From Pseudarthrobacter raffinosi (GTDB taxonomy: Bacteria; Actinomycetota; Actinomycetes; Actinomycetales; Micrococcaceae), in the NCBI RefSeq assembly GCF_023913735.1, contig NZ_JAMXBH010000006.1, positions 1 through 64,000 on the forward strand: DNA of 64,000 bases, written 5' to 3'. Position 1 is the first letter of the stretch; the number at the start of each line of letters is the position of its first letter. Of this stretch, positions 40,120-49,365 are shown in pieces. The translations under genes and the position numbers were made by a program. The notes beneath the pieces are model-generated. The model made no database searches. It saw only the letters and a list, made by a program, of their open reading frames with translations, and was not told the DNA's origin.

Positions 40120-40971
40120 GTGTGGAAAACAGCCCTTAAGCCCCGATGGATCGCAGGCCTGGTCTTCGCGATCGCGGTCTCAGGGGTGTTTGTCCTGCTC
40201 AGCCAGTGGCAGTTCGGTCGGTCCACGCAGCCCGAAGTTGTGGTCAGTCCCGCCACCGAGGACGTCAGGATGCTGACGGAGACGCTTGAGCCCGGAGTCT
40301 TCTTCCCCGGTTCAGTGTCAGACCAGATGGTCTCCGCCGAGGGAACCTACGACCCCGCAAAACAGGTCCTGGTGCCAGGCCGCCTGAAGAATGGTGCGAA
40401 CGGCTACTGGGTGGTTTCCGCCTTCGCCGTGACCGGAGCGCCCGCGCTCACCGGCGTCGCTGCTTCACCCCAGACCTGGATTCCAGTAGCCCGCGGCTGG
40501 GTGGCGGATCCCGACGACGCCGGCGCACCGCCGTCGGGCGTTGTGAACCTGACCGGACGGCTGCTGCCGTCAGAATCACCGCTGCCGGCCACCGCACCGG
40601 AAGCCGGCCGCGCCTCCGCCGTGTCTGTTGCCGAACTCATCAACTACTGGGACGTCAGCATGTACCCGGGATTCGTGGCCGCAGCTTCCGAACTGGCGTC
40701 CGGGTCCGACCTGTCCGCCGCGGCGGTTGATGGTGCCCTGAAGCCCTTGGAAATCGGCCCCCAGCCGCCCGCGCAGCAGGTCAACTGGCTCAATCTCTTC
40801 TACTCGCTCGAATGGGTGGTGTTCGCCGGCTTCGCCCTGTTTATCTGGTGGCGCCTGGTCAAGGACGACTATCGGCGGGACCTCGAAGAGGAACACGACG
40901 ACGATCCTCACCTGGGTACAGCGCCCACCCCAGCAACTTCTGAACAGCTCCAACAAAAGGTAAAGCCATGA
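40120..40971 (+). CDS. SURF1-family cytochrome c oxidase assembly protein
   Basis: 283 residues with a TM segment at each end: WIAGLVFAIAVSGVFVLLSQWQFGR and LEWVVFAGFALFIWWRLVKDD. The extracytoplasmic middle has the SURF1 blocks AEGTYDPAKQVLVPGR and NGYWVVSAF. Members help insert haem into aa3-type oxidase. The acidic C-terminal tail is usual in actinobacteria. GTG at 40120 with TACGGT (40108-40113) upstream fits leaderless initiation. The stop overlaps the next gene (ATGA). Confidence 0.88.
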   Translation: MWKTALKPRWIAGLVFAIAVSGVFVLLSQWQFGRSTQPEVVVSPATEDVRMLTETLEPGVFFPGSVSDQMVSAEGTYDPAKQVLVPGRLKNGANGYWVVSAFAVTGAPALTGVAASPQTWIPVARGWVADPDDAGAPPSGVVNLTGRLLPSESPLPATAPEAGRASAVSVAELINYWDVSMYPGFVAAASELASGSDLSAAAVDGALKPLEIGPQPPAQQVNWLNLFYSLEWVVFAGFALFIWWRLVKDDYRRDLEEEHDDDPHLGTAPTPATSEQLQQKVKP

Positions 40972-41468
40972 TCGAACCGAAACCGGCCGTCCAGCAGGAT
41001 TCTCCGCAGGGCAAGGGCAAGAAGCGCCGCTTCGGCGGTACCGAGCGGCAGATCCGTTCCGCCCTGAAGTTCTACAAGGTGCTGGCGTACCTCACCGGCG
41101 CCATGCTGCTGCTGCTCTGCGCCGAACTCATCGCACGTTACGCCTTTGGCCAGTACCTGTTTGCCGGTGGCACCAACGCCGTCACGGGCCAACCGTTCGG
41201 CTTGGGTTTCGCCGACGCCGAGCCCAAGGGCGTGGTGGGCGGTGCGAACATCTCCGTCGCCGTGCTGATCGTCCACGGCTGGATGTACGTGGTGTACCTG
41301 ATCTCCAACTTCCGCCTCTGGACTCTGATGCGGTGGCCGTTCACGAAGCTCGTCCTTCTGGCCCTGGGCGGCGTGGTGCCGTTCCTGTCCTTCGTGGTGG
41401 AGAAGAAGTTGCACGCCGAGGTGGAAGCCGAACTGGCCGCGAACCCGCAGGCCGCACAGCGGTACTGA
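40968..41468 (+). CDS. DUF3817 membrane protein
   Basis: 166 residues with about three TM segments; FYKVLAYLTGAMLLLLCAELIARY and HGWMYVVYLISNFRLWTLMRW are the family blocks. Function unknown. It is translationally coupled to SURF1 and precedes guaA, an arrangement that in related genera is conserved. Confidence 0.85.
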   Translation: MIEPKPAVQQDSPQGKGKKRRFGGTERQIRSALKFYKVLAYLTGAMLLLLCAELIARYAFGQYLFAGGTNAVTGQPFGLGFADAEPKGVVGGANISVAVLIVHGWMYVVYLISNFRLWTLMRWPFTKLVLLALGGVVPFLSFVVEKKLHAEVEAELAANPQAAQRY

Positions 41469-41568
41469 ACGCTGCAGCGGTGGGGGAGTCCCGCCGTCGG
41501 ACGTTCACTGCGTCACACCCACGGTCCTGAATGTGCGGCGGGGCAACCGCGCAAAGTAGGCTAGTACG

Positions 41569-43158
41569 GTGACTACTCCCACTGCATCCCAGACTTCCCA
41601 GAAGCCGGTGCTGGTTGTTGACTACGGTGCCCAGTACGCGCAGCTGATTGCCCGCCGCGTCCGGGAAGCGAATGTGTATTCGGAAGTGGTTCCGCATACC
41701 TTCACCACCGAGCAGCTCCTGGCCAAGGACCCCGCCGCCATCATCCTTTCCGGTGGCCCCTCCAGCGTTTACGCGGACGGGGCACCCTCCGTCGGCGCCG
41801 ACCTCTTTGAGGCCGGAATCCCGGTCTTCGGCATCTGCTATGGCTTCCAGGCCATGGCCAACGCCCTGGGCGGGAAGGTCGACAAGACGGGCCTGCGCGA
41901 GTACGGCTCCACCCAGACCACCATCCTCGGCGAGGGCCGCTCCGTCCTCGAGGGGATGCCGCAGCACCAGAACACCTGGATGAGCCACGGCGACTCCGTG
42001 CACGAGGCGCCCGAAGGCTTCGAAGTGCTGGCGACGACGGCCGGCGCTGAAGTGGCTGCCTTCGCCAACGAAGAGAAGGCCCTCTACGGCGTGCAGTGGC
42101 ACCCCGAGGTCAAGCACTCGGCCTATGGCCAGCAGGTGCTGGAAAACTTCCTGTTCAAGGGCGCAAAGCTGGAGCCCAACTGGACCACGGGGAACATCCT
42201 CGAGGAGCAGGTGGACCGGATCCGTAAGCAGATCGGCGACGCCCGGGTTATCTGCGGGCTCTCCGGCGGCGTTGACTCCGCCGTTGCAGCGGCACTCGTC
42301 CAGCGGGCCGTCGGTGACCAGCTGACCTGTGTGTTCGTGGACCACGGCCTGCTGCGCGAAGGCGAAGCCGAGCAGGTGGAACGCGACTTCGTTGCCGCCA
42401 CGGGCGTCAAGCTGTATGTAGCCAACGAGCAGGAGCGCTTCCTGTCCGCCCTGGCCGGCGTCAGCGATCCGGAAACCAAGCGCAAGATCATCGGCCGCGA
42501 GTTCATCCGCGCGTTCGAAGAGGCCGAGCTGGCCATCATCGCCGAGGCCGCGGCCCATGGCGAGAAGATCAAGTTCCTGGTCCAGGGCACGCTGTACCCG
42601 GACGTCGTCGAATCCGGCGGCGGGGAAGGTGCTGCGAACATCAAGAGCCACCACAATGTCGGTGGCCTTCCCGAGGACCTGCAGTTCGAACTGGTGGAAC
42701 CGCTCCGGGCACTGTTCAAGGACGAGGTCCGCGCCGTCGGCGCCCAGCTGGGCCTGCCGCAGGAAATCGTCGGCCGCCAGCCGTTCCCCGGCCCCGGCCT
42801 GGGAATCCGCATCGTCGGCGACATCACGCAGGAGCGACTGGATCTGCTCCGCAAGGCGGACGCCATCGCGCGTGCCGAGCTGACCGCCGCCGGGCTGGAC
42901 AACGAGGTGTGGCAGATGCCTGTGGTCCTGCTGGCCGACGTCCGCAGTGTGGGCGTCATGGGTGACGGCCGCACCTACGGCCACCCGATTGTGCTCCGCC
43001 CCGTTTCGTCCGAGGACGCCATGACGGCGGACTGGTCCCGCCTGCCGTACGATCTCCTGGCCCGGATTTCGAACCGGATCACCAACGAGGTGGAAGGCGT
43101 CAACCGCGTGGTGCTGGACGTGACCAGCAAGCCGCCGGGAACCATCGAGTGGGAATAA
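41569..43158 (+). CDS. guaA: GMP synthase (glutamine-hydrolysing)
   Basis: Converts XMP to GMP with ATP and glutamine (529 residues). The amidotransferase triad is Cys90 (FGICYG), His178 and Glu180 (WHPEV). The ATP-pyrophosphatase P-loop is SGGVDS at 232-237. The C-terminal dimerisation part contains [11 protein letters not shown] and the terminal [12 protein letters not shown] start with TAGGCT at 41557-41562, six bases spacing, indicates a leaderless transcript. Confidence 0.97.
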   Translation: MTTPTASQTSQKPVLVVDYGAQYAQLIARRVREANVYSEVVPHTFTTEQLLAKDPAAIILSGGPSSVYADGAPSVGADLFEAGIPVFGICYGFQAMANALGGKVDKTGLREYGSTQTTILGEGRSVLEGMPQHQNTWMSHGDSVHEAPEGFEVLATTAGAEVAAFANEEKALYGVQWHPEVKHSAYGQQVLENFLFKGAKLEPNWTTGNILEEQVDRIRKQIGDARVICGLSGGVDSAVAAALVQRAVGDQLTCVFVDHGLLREGEAEQVERDFVAATGVKLYVANEQERFLSALAGVSDPETKRKIIGREFIRAFEEAELAIIAEAAAHGEKIKFLVQGTLYPDVVESGGGEGAANIKSHHNVGGLPEDLQFELVEPLRALFKDEVRAVGAQLGLPQEIVGRQPFPGPGLGIRIVGDITQERLDLLRKADAIARAELTAAGLDNEVWQMPVVLLADVRSVGVMGDGRTYGHPIVLRPVSSEDAMTADWSRLPYDLLARISNRITNEVEGVNRVVLDVTSKPPGTIEWE

Positions 43159-43167
43159 CAGTGTGAG

Positions 43168-43197
43168 TGGCCGGTCTCCGTCAGCGGAGGCCGGCCA
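43168..43197 (+). terminator. Terminator after guaA
   Basis: A 13-bp stem TGGCCGGTCTCCG / CGGAGGCCGGCCA (one G-U) with loop TCAG, 10 bases after the stop, followed by TTGCTGTC. Confidence 0.8.
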
Positions 43198-43287
43198 TTG
43201 CTGTCATCCGTTGAAATCCGCCGCAATTTGGCCTGATCCAGTGTTGCGGTCTCTCATCCCGGCTCCTTTGCGGCTACGCTCGAAAGT

Positions 43288-46200
43288 ATGCCGGTATGGT
43301 CCAGGGCGTCACGTGCAAACGCAGAAAAGAAGGCAGTAGTGTCAGTTGGTCAAGGCCACGCGGAGGGTTCTGAGGAGCTCGGAAAATGGCTGTCCGGGCT
43401 TAAACCCGTCACCGGGGCAGACTCCATGCTGCGTTTCACCAAGACCCCCGAAGGTTCCATTGACCTGACCCATGCGCACCCGTCAGGTCTGGCCCAGCTC
43501 ATGGCCGGCCGCCGCACACGGTTGTCCACACTCATCCGCGACCACCAGCAGTACGTCGTCGCGGCCCGGGCATCGCGGAACATCCGCTCGAAAATCTTCG
43601 AACTCGGTAATGACCGTGGCATAGACGCCGGTTACCTTTCCGCAGGCACCGTTGTGTGGACCTCCGCTGTTGGTGGCAAACCCCAGCGGGTTTCCGCGCC
43701 GGTGATGCTCACCGCAATCTCGCTCACGGTCCGCCCGGGTGAGGACGACTACGAACTGCAGCTCACCGAGCAGGCCAACATCAACCCGGCCCTTGTCCGG
43801 CACCTGAAGACCATCCATGGCATTGTTTTTGACGTCAACGCCGTGACTCGCCTCGCGTACAGCACCGCACGCTTCGATCCCCAGCCTGTCCTGGATAAGC
43901 TTGCAACCCTCATCCGGCCCATCCATGGCGCCGAGGCCCAGCACAATCTGCTGGTGTCCACTTTTGCGGACCTCTCCGGCAACCTGGACGACCCCTGGAT
44001 CAATGAGGGCAACCCGCTGGTCACCGCCCTGGCCAAGGCGGCCAGCGGTGAAGTCATTGATGTACCCGCGCCGGACCCCTCCCGCTTCCCGAGCGTGGAC
44101 GCGCGCCACCCGGACGACGAACTCCTCCTTCTCGATGCCGATCCGGACCAGCAGTACGTCATTGATGCCGCCCGCGCAGGAGACTCGCTGGTGGTCAGCA
44201 GCCCGCCGGGCACGGGACAGACCCAGACGGCCATCAACACCATCGGTGCACTGGTGGACGCTGGGCGGTCAGTCCTGGTGGTGGGTGACCGCCGGGCCAG
44301 CCTGAATGAAGTATCGGCACAACTGGAATCGCTGGGACTTGAATCCATCCTGTTCCAGCTCTCCGGCACAGCCACACCACAGCAGCTCAAGGCCCAGCTG
44401 GTGCGGGCCATCGTACGGAACGAAAAGTCACTCGAACCGCAGCTGGGGAACCTCCACCGGACCCTCACCGAGCACCGGCACGCCCTGATGGACCACGTGG
44501 CGTCCCTGCATAACGTGCGCCAGCGCTGGGGCTGCTCGCCGTATCAGGCCATGCAGTCACTGGCCGAGCTGACCTCCATCCACCCCGCCCCCGCCACCAC
44601 GGTGCGGCTCAAGCGCAGTGTGCTGGACAGCATCCGCGACCGCAACGAGCTCGCCGGCAGGCTTCGCCGCGCTGCCGAGCTTGGCAGCTTCAGCCGCGCC
44701 TCCACTACCAGCCCGTGGCACGGCGCCCGGCTGCTCACCCGCAAGGAGACCGAGGAGGCCCAGGAACTCGCCCGGTCAGTGGCCAGGAACCTGCCTGTCC
44801 TGCGCGACCGGATGAACAGCGTGGCCGAACATGCCGAAATCCGGCTTGGCACGTCCTTCTCGGAGTGGGGGGAGCAGCTCGAACTCCTCGTGGCTGTCCG
44901 CGAAAGCCTCGACAAGTTCACACCGGACATCTTCGACAGGCCGGTCAACGATCTCATCTCCGCCACGGCGTCCTCCGCCTGGCGCCGGGAGCGGAATGTC
45001 GACATGGCCTCCATGCAGCGTTCCCGCCTTCGCCGCGTCGCGAAGGAGTACGTCCGTCCGGGCGTCCACATCACCGATCTCCACAGCTCGCTGGTGCTGG
45101 TGCAGGACCAGCGTGCCCTCTGGTCCGGCTACGCCACCTCGCAGCGCCATCCGGCCGTCCCCTCGGGCCTTGCCGAAATGAACGTGATGTACCGGTCGCT
45201 GGACCGGGAGCTGACCCAGCTGGGTGAAGCCCTCCGGCACACCCAGGCCGGCGGGTCGCTGGCAACGGCCCGCTATGAGGAACTCATGGAGCGGCTGGAG
45301 CGGCTCGTGGCCGACACCCACACGCTGAAAACGCTGCCCGAGCGCACGCTGCTTGTGGAAAACATGCGCGAGCACGGCCTGGGGGAGCTCCTCGCCGATC
45401 TTGCGGAGCGGGAGGTTCCCGCAGAGTCCGTCGCAGCCGAGCTTGAGCTGGCCTGGTGGCAGTCCGCGCTGGAAGCGATGATCAGCGGCGACGATTACCT
45501 GGCCATGTCTGACGGGGACGCACTCCGGCAGCTTGAGGCCGAATACCGGCTCGCGGACAACGCCCATATTGCCAGCGGCGCGGCGCGCCTGCGCTGGGAC
45601 CTGTCCGACCGGTGGCGGGCCGCGCTTGCGGAACACCCGCGCCAGGCCCAACTCCTCAGGAGCCTGCTTAAGGACGGCCGGGTTACCCTCGCCGCGCTGA
45701 CGGCCCAGGCCGCCGAGCTGGTCCCCATGCTGGTGCCGGTCTGGTCGGTCAGCCCGTACCTCATGACCGGGCTCCTGCCGGCCGAACAGCGCTTCGACGC
45801 CGTGGTCATCCTGGACGCCGAAGCGACGTCGCTGCAGGCCGTCCTGCCCGCCATCGCCCGCGCCAGGCAGGTCATTGCTTTCGGTGATGACAAGATTGCC
45901 AGCCCCCGGACGTTCACTGTGGGTGTTGAGCGGCTGGCCGCCGGTGAAGCGGCCCACCAGCGCGTCGAAAGCGCGTTCTCGGCGCTGTCTGCCATCCTGC
46001 CTGTCTGGCGGTTGAATTTTGTCTACCGCGCGGTTGACGAGGACCTGGTCCTGCAGCTGAGCAAGAACTCTTACGACGGCGCCCTCCGCAGGCTCCCCGA
46101 GGGACAGTCCGCCACGGGCTTGGATAGGGCGCTCCTGGTGGAGTACCTTCCCGACGGCACCGGACTGCCCAGTGCCGACCACGAAGGCGTCGAATCCGTG

Positions 46201-47394
46201 GTGGCCGAGGTCAACCGGGTGGTGCAGCTGGTCTTTGAGCACGCCCGGACACGGCCGCGCACATCGCTGGCAGTGGTCACCGCCAGCCTTCGCCATGCTG
46301 CCCGGATCGGTGAGTCCATTCGTCTTCAGCTCCCGAACCACCCGGGCCTGGCCAGCTTCTTCAGCGCAGGATCCGAGTCGTTCCGGGTGGTTGACCTTGA
46401 GCGGGCGCAGGGCCTGGTCCGTGACCACGTGATCTTCTCACCCGGTTTTGGCCGCACTCCGCACGGCCGGGCGCTGCACAACTTCGGACCCCTGTCCGCT
46501 GAGGGCGGGCGGGAAAAATTCGCTTTGGCGATGACGCGTGCACGGCGTTCACTCCACGTCCTGACGTGTTTCCAGCCCGAAGACCTCGATCACACGCGGC
46601 TGTCCTACGGCGCGGTGGACTTCTACGAGCTCCTCAACCGTGAGATTGCGGGAAAGACTGATCTCGGAACTCCGGCCTCGCGTGCCGCCGCCAGTGAGCA
46701 GGCGCTTGGGGCCGATCCCCTCGTCGCCGATCTTGGTGACCGGCTGCGTGCCCGCGGCGCCCGCGTCTGGCACCAGTACGACGGCGTGATTGACGTGGTG
46801 GCCGCAGCAGACCCGCTCAGCACCATGGGTCAGGACGACGCCGAGATTCCGCGGCCGGTGGCCATAGAATCGGACGGCACGGAGCAATACCGCACCATGA
46901 GTGTCCGTGAGCGAAGCCGGCTCCGTCCGCAGCTGCTGGAACGGATGGGCTGGCGGTACATGCCGCTGTGGACCATCGAAGTCTTCACGGACCCGTCCGC
47001 CTGCGCGGACCGGATCGCGGGTTACCTGGGCCTTGAGAATGTTCTGCCGCCCGGACGGGGCACGGCCTCGGGCGGGTTCTTTGACGAGGACATGGACCCG
47101 CTCGCGCTTGCGAGCGAAGGAAACGAAGGGAACGACGACCAGGCCGGACGCCTGGCCAGTGAGGAGGCGGTTGTTGTGACCCCACGGAACGCCGATCAGG
47201 CAGATACACACGGTAACGACCAGGCGGACGACGCACGAAACGGGAACGCGGCTGTGCCGGAGCGCCAGCCGCCTGGGGCCGCGGGCATCCTGCCCAACAA
47301 GGCTGCGGAGGATGATCCGAAGCGCTGGGGCGATGGCCCCGACAACGATCACGACGCATGGCTGAAGGAAAACAAGCCGCCGCACTGGGGCTGA
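43288..47394 (+). CDS. Large DUF4011-like SF1 helicase/nuclease with defective Walker A
   Basis: 1368 residues. The layout is that of actinobacterial SF1 (UPF1-like) helicases with a C-terminal Vsr/DUF559-type nuclease. The Walker A site reads SSPPGTGQTQT: the essential Lys is Gln311 (codon CAG at 44218-44220). The expected DEAS Walker B is replaced by VVILDAEATS (residues ~839-848). Motif VI looks kept (AMTRARRSLHV near 1082). The C-terminal domain has YDGVIDVV (Asp1169), PVAIESDG (Glu1194, Asp1196) and RMGWRYMPLWTIEVF, so the nuclease could be active. A ~120-residue acidic, Asn/Asp-rich tail follows. Role unknown; ATP hydrolysis is unlikely. ATG with TACGCT at 43275-43280, likely leaderless. 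Confidence 0.8.
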   Translation: MPVWSRASRANAEKKAVVSVGQGHAEGSEELGKWLSGLKPVTGADSMLRFTKTPEGSIDLTHAHPSGLAQLMAGRRTRLSTLIRDHQQYVVAARASRNIRSKIFELGNDRGIDAGYLSAGTVVWTSAVGGKPQRVSAPVMLTAISLTVRPGEDDYELQLTEQANINPALVRHLKTIHGIVFDVNAVTRLAYSTARFDPQPVLDKLATLIRPIHGAEAQHNLLVSTFADLSGNLDDPWINEGNPLVTALAKAASGEVIDVPAPDPSRFPSVDARHPDDELLLLDADPDQQYVIDAARAGDSLVVSSPPGTGQTQTAINTIGALVDAGRSVLVVGDRRASLNEVSAQLESLGLESILFQLSGTATPQQLKAQLVRAIVRNEKSLEPQLGNLHRTLTEHRHALMDHVASLHNVRQRWGCSPYQAMQSLAELTSIHPAPATTVRLKRSVLDSIRDRNELAGRLRRAAELGSFSRASTTSPWHGARLLTRKETEEAQELARSVARNLPVLRDRMNSVAEHAEIRLGTSFSEWGEQLELLVAVRESLDKFTPDIFDRPVNDLISATASSAWRRERNVDMASMQRSRLRRVAKEYVRPGVHITDLHSSLVLVQDQRALWSGYATSQRHPAVPSGLAEMNVMYRSLDRELTQLGEALRHTQAGGSLATARYEELMERLERLVADTHTLKTLPERTLLVENMREHGLGELLADLAEREVPAESVAAELELAWWQSALEAMISGDDYLAMSDGDALRQLEAEYRLADNAHIASGAARLRWDLSDRWRAALAEHPRQAQLLRSLLKDGRVTLAALTAQAAELVPMLVPVWSVSPYLMTGLLPAEQRFDAVVILDAEATSLQAVLPAIARARQVIAFGDDKIASPRTFTVGVERLAAGEAAHQRVESAFSALSAILPVWRLNFVYRAVDEDLVLQLSKNSYDGALRRLPEGQSATGLDRALLVEYLPDGTGLPSADHEGVESVVAEVNRVVQLVFEHARTRPRTSLAVVTASLRHAARIGESIRLQLPNHPGLASFFSAGSESFRVVDLERAQGLVRDHVIFSPGFGRTPHGRALHNFGPLSAEGGREKFALAMTRARRSLHVLTCFQPEDLDHTRLSYGAVDFYELLNREIAGKTDLGTPASRAAASEQALGADPLVADLGDRLRARGARVWHQYDGVIDVVAAADPLSTMGQDDAEIPRPVAIESDGTEQYRTMSVRERSRLRPQLLERMGWRYMPLWTIEVFTDPSACADRIAGYLGLENVLPPGRGTASGGFFDEDMDPLALASEGNEGNDDQAGRLASEEAVVVTPRNADQADTHGNDQADDARNGNAAVPERQPPGAAGILPNKAAEDDPKRWGDGPDNDHDAWLKENKPPHWG

Positions 47395-47413
47395 CCTCCA
47401 GTCTGCAGCGGCG

Positions 47414-48160
47414 TCACCCGGCCCCGCCCTCGGGTCCCACCAGGACGAAAAACAGCTTACCCTGTGTGGAGGCCCCCGCCAGCCGGGCAGCCTGCTCCGG
47501 GGCTGCTGCCACGACGATCAGCCCGTCGGTTTCGCCGGTGCCCAACCACTGACCCGTCTTGCCGCCTTGTCCTGACGTCCACAGGACGGGAACGGAGGAA
47601 GCCAGCACCTCTGAGGGGGATTGCTGGTCGTAGCCGTTCGCCCCGGTCAGCACCACGTTGACCAGTTGCCCGGGCGATACGAGCTGGATGGAGGAAGCAT
47701 CGGCCATCCTCAAGGGCACGGCAGCGGAGCCCGGTGGCGTTCCGGTCAGGAGACCGGGACCCAGCAGCAGGGAGTCCGTCACCAGTTGGCCCTTCCGCAA
47801 CGGGGCTGCCAGTTGCTTTCCCGCGGCGTCACCGGTGTCGGACATAGACCCGGCAGTGAGCATCCCCGGCGGGATCTTCGTTGCCGTCAGGTCCGTGGCT
47901 GTCAAGGCCGTGCCTGCGGGGAGATCCCGCGCCGCCGCCAACACCGAGACCGTATCGGCGGGCGGGGGAGTGAGCTGATGGACCGTTATCCCGGCAGCAA
48001 GGCAGAGCAGGAGCGCTATTGCGAGGCGCCGGTTCCGGCCCAGCAAGGACAACAGCCTGTGGCCACCCGCGCCCCGCGAGCGTGCTGACGGGAGCGGGCG
48101 GCGGACCGGGAGTCCCGGCGGGGCGGATCCGCGGCTGGAACGAAAGAGGGTAGCGGGCAT
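47414..48160 (-). CDS. SAF-domain membrane-anchored protein (CpaB/RcpC-like)
   Basis: 248 residues: a basic N-terminus, one TM segment (LAIALLLCLAAGITVHQL), then a SAF domain (VSVLAAARDLPAGTALTATDLTATKIPPGML). SAF/CpaB proteins assist pilus assembly, but no pilus genes are near, so function is open. I use the ATG at 48160 because a TAGCGT box lies seven bases before it on the minus strand; the GTG at 48184 would sit upstream of that box. Confidence 0.7.
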   Translation of the reverse strand: MPATLFRSSRGSAPPGLPVRRPLPSARSRGAGGHRLLSLLGRNRRLAIALLLCLAAGITVHQLTPPPADTVSVLAAARDLPAGTALTATDLTATKIPPGMLTAGSMSDTGDAAGKQLAAPLRKGQLVTDSLLLGPGLLTGTPPGSAAVPLRMADASSIQLVSPGQLVNVVLTGANGYDQQSPSEVLASSVPVLWTSGQGGKTGQWLGTGETDGLIVVAAAPEQAARLAGASTQGKLFFVLVGPEGGAG

Positions 48161-48258
48161 GCGAACCACGCTACGTACCGGCAACCACGTCCGACAGGAG
48201 CGAAGGTGCCTATGTGGACAACTGTGCCGCCGGCGTCGTACGTCTTTTTAACCGGAGG

Positions 48259-48522
48259 TCAGCTGGCCGCAGCGGCGGTGGCAGTTGCCGGCGCCGGTGC
48301 GGCCGCGGGGGCGGAGGGGGCAGCCGAAACGGTGCTTCCCTTTGCATCCCGGGAGTCGGTCCGGTAGAAACCGGAGCCCTTGAAGACCACGCCCACGCTG
48401 TTGAACTTCTTGCGCAAGGCGCCCTGGCACTCCGGGCATGAAGTCAGGGTGCTGTCGGTAAACGACTGGAAAACGTCGAAGGCGTGGCCGCAATCCTTGC
48501 AGGCGTAAGCATAAGTGGGCAC
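48259..48522 (-). CDS. FmdB-type zinc-ribbon protein, probable Ruc (redox-regulated chaperone) orthologue
   Basis: 87 residues. The N-terminal zinc ribbon has two Cys pairs (CKDC and CPEC) and the core FNSVGVVFKGSGFYRTDSR; the tail is low-complexity Ala/Pro. Family members with this core and a disordered tail next to a formyl-THF cyclo-ligase include mycobacterial Rv0991c, reported as the redox-regulated chaperone Ruc. Synteny and core sequence support the same identity here, though the tail is Ala-rich. GTG start after GAGGAGG. Confidence 0.8.
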   Translation of the reverse strand: MPTYAYACKDCGHAFDVFQSFTDSTLTSCPECQGALRKKFNSVGVVFKGSGFYRTDSRDAKGSTVSAAPSAPAAAPAPATATAAAAS

Positions 48523-48637
48523 TGGTGATCCTCCTCGGGGGCAAACGAGAGGTCCTGTACTGCGTTGAGCGGAAACTGTCCATTAGCAGTCGCAGGGCCT
48601 GAGTGCCAATTCTATCACCCCGGAAAGTAGCCCTGCC

Positions 48638-49258
48638 TCAGGCCGGGTCCGGCAGCCGGATCAAACCTGAGGGCGTGAGCGCGGCCGGAACCCTCCGGTC
48701 GAAGTCTTCGGCGGGAATGCTTCCGGCCGGAAGCAGCTCGGATTCGAAGACGACGGCCGCAAACGGGATCTCGAGGCCGTCCCCGGCCAGGGCGGCCAGC
48801 AGCACGTCATAGTAGCCGCCGCCCTGGCCGATGCGGTTGCCGTCCCTGTCCACGGCCGTGGCGGGGATGAAGAGGGCAGCAACGGACGCCATGATGCCGA
48901 GGTCAAGGCGAGGTCCAGCAGGTTCCAGCACCGGTGCATAGCGGCTGCGGACAAACTCGACGCCGGGGGTCCAGTACGTCCAGCTCAGCCTGCGGCCGGG
49001 TTCACAGACAGGGAGCAGGATGGTGTGGCCGCGGCGGTGGAGTTCGCTGATCAGGGGCAGCGTGGGCGGCTCTGGGGCCACGCCCAGGTAGGCACAAAAA
49101 GTCGACGGCGTCCCACCGGTCAGTTGTTCGGCCCATGCGGCGCCGTGGACGGCCAGGGCGGCACCGGCCACGTCGCGCTGGGTGGCGTCCGTCGCGGCGC
49201 GGCGCGCACGATGGCGTGCGCGGATGTCCGCCTTGGCTTCGCTACTTCCTTGGGACAT
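48638..49258 (-). CDS. 5-formyltetrahydrofolate cyclo-ligase
   Basis: 206 residues; ATP-dependent conversion of 5-formyl-THF to 5,10-methenyl-THF, recycling a storage folate. The ATP/folate loop DRDGNRIGQGGGYYD is diagnostic, with the basic N-terminal helix (IRARHRARRAA) also typical. Divergent from galU; the same gene pair is found in mycobacteria. Works in the same folate pool as Fhs in this window. Confidence 0.92.
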   Translation of the reverse strand: MSQGSSEAKADIRARHRARRAATDATQRDVAGAALAVHGAAWAEQLTGGTPSTFCAYLGVAPEPPTLPLISELHRRGHTILLPVCEPGRRLSWTYWTPGVEFVRSRYAPVLEPAGPRLDLGIMASVAALFIPATAVDRDGNRIGQGGGYYDVLLAALAGDGLEIPFAAVVFESELLPAGSIPAEDFDRRVPAALTPSGLIRLPDPA

Positions 49259-49329
49259 GCCGCTCCTTCTCTGCCGTTAGGGTGGCCGTTGCAGCGTCTG
49301 CGCCGCGCCGGCTCAGGAGCCACCAATAA

Positions 49330-49359
49330 TTACTGAATGGTCAGCCCCTCCGTTAGATT
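49330..49359 (+). promoter_or_regulatory. galU promoter
   Basis: TTACTG (49330-49335) and TAGATT (49354-49359), 18 bases apart; the GTG start of galU lies six bases after, so the message is probably leaderless. Confidence 0.55.
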
Positions 49360-49365
49360 AGTCCA

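Noticed and set aside
41341..42984. 547-codon frame opposite guaA
   Set aside because: Antisense to a textbook guaA; GC-driven lack of stops.
43288..47394. Multi-gene phage-defence island around the helicase
   Set aside because: The neighbours are guaA and a SAF-domain gene with ordinary core genes on both sides; no methylase, toxin or other defence gene is adjacent.
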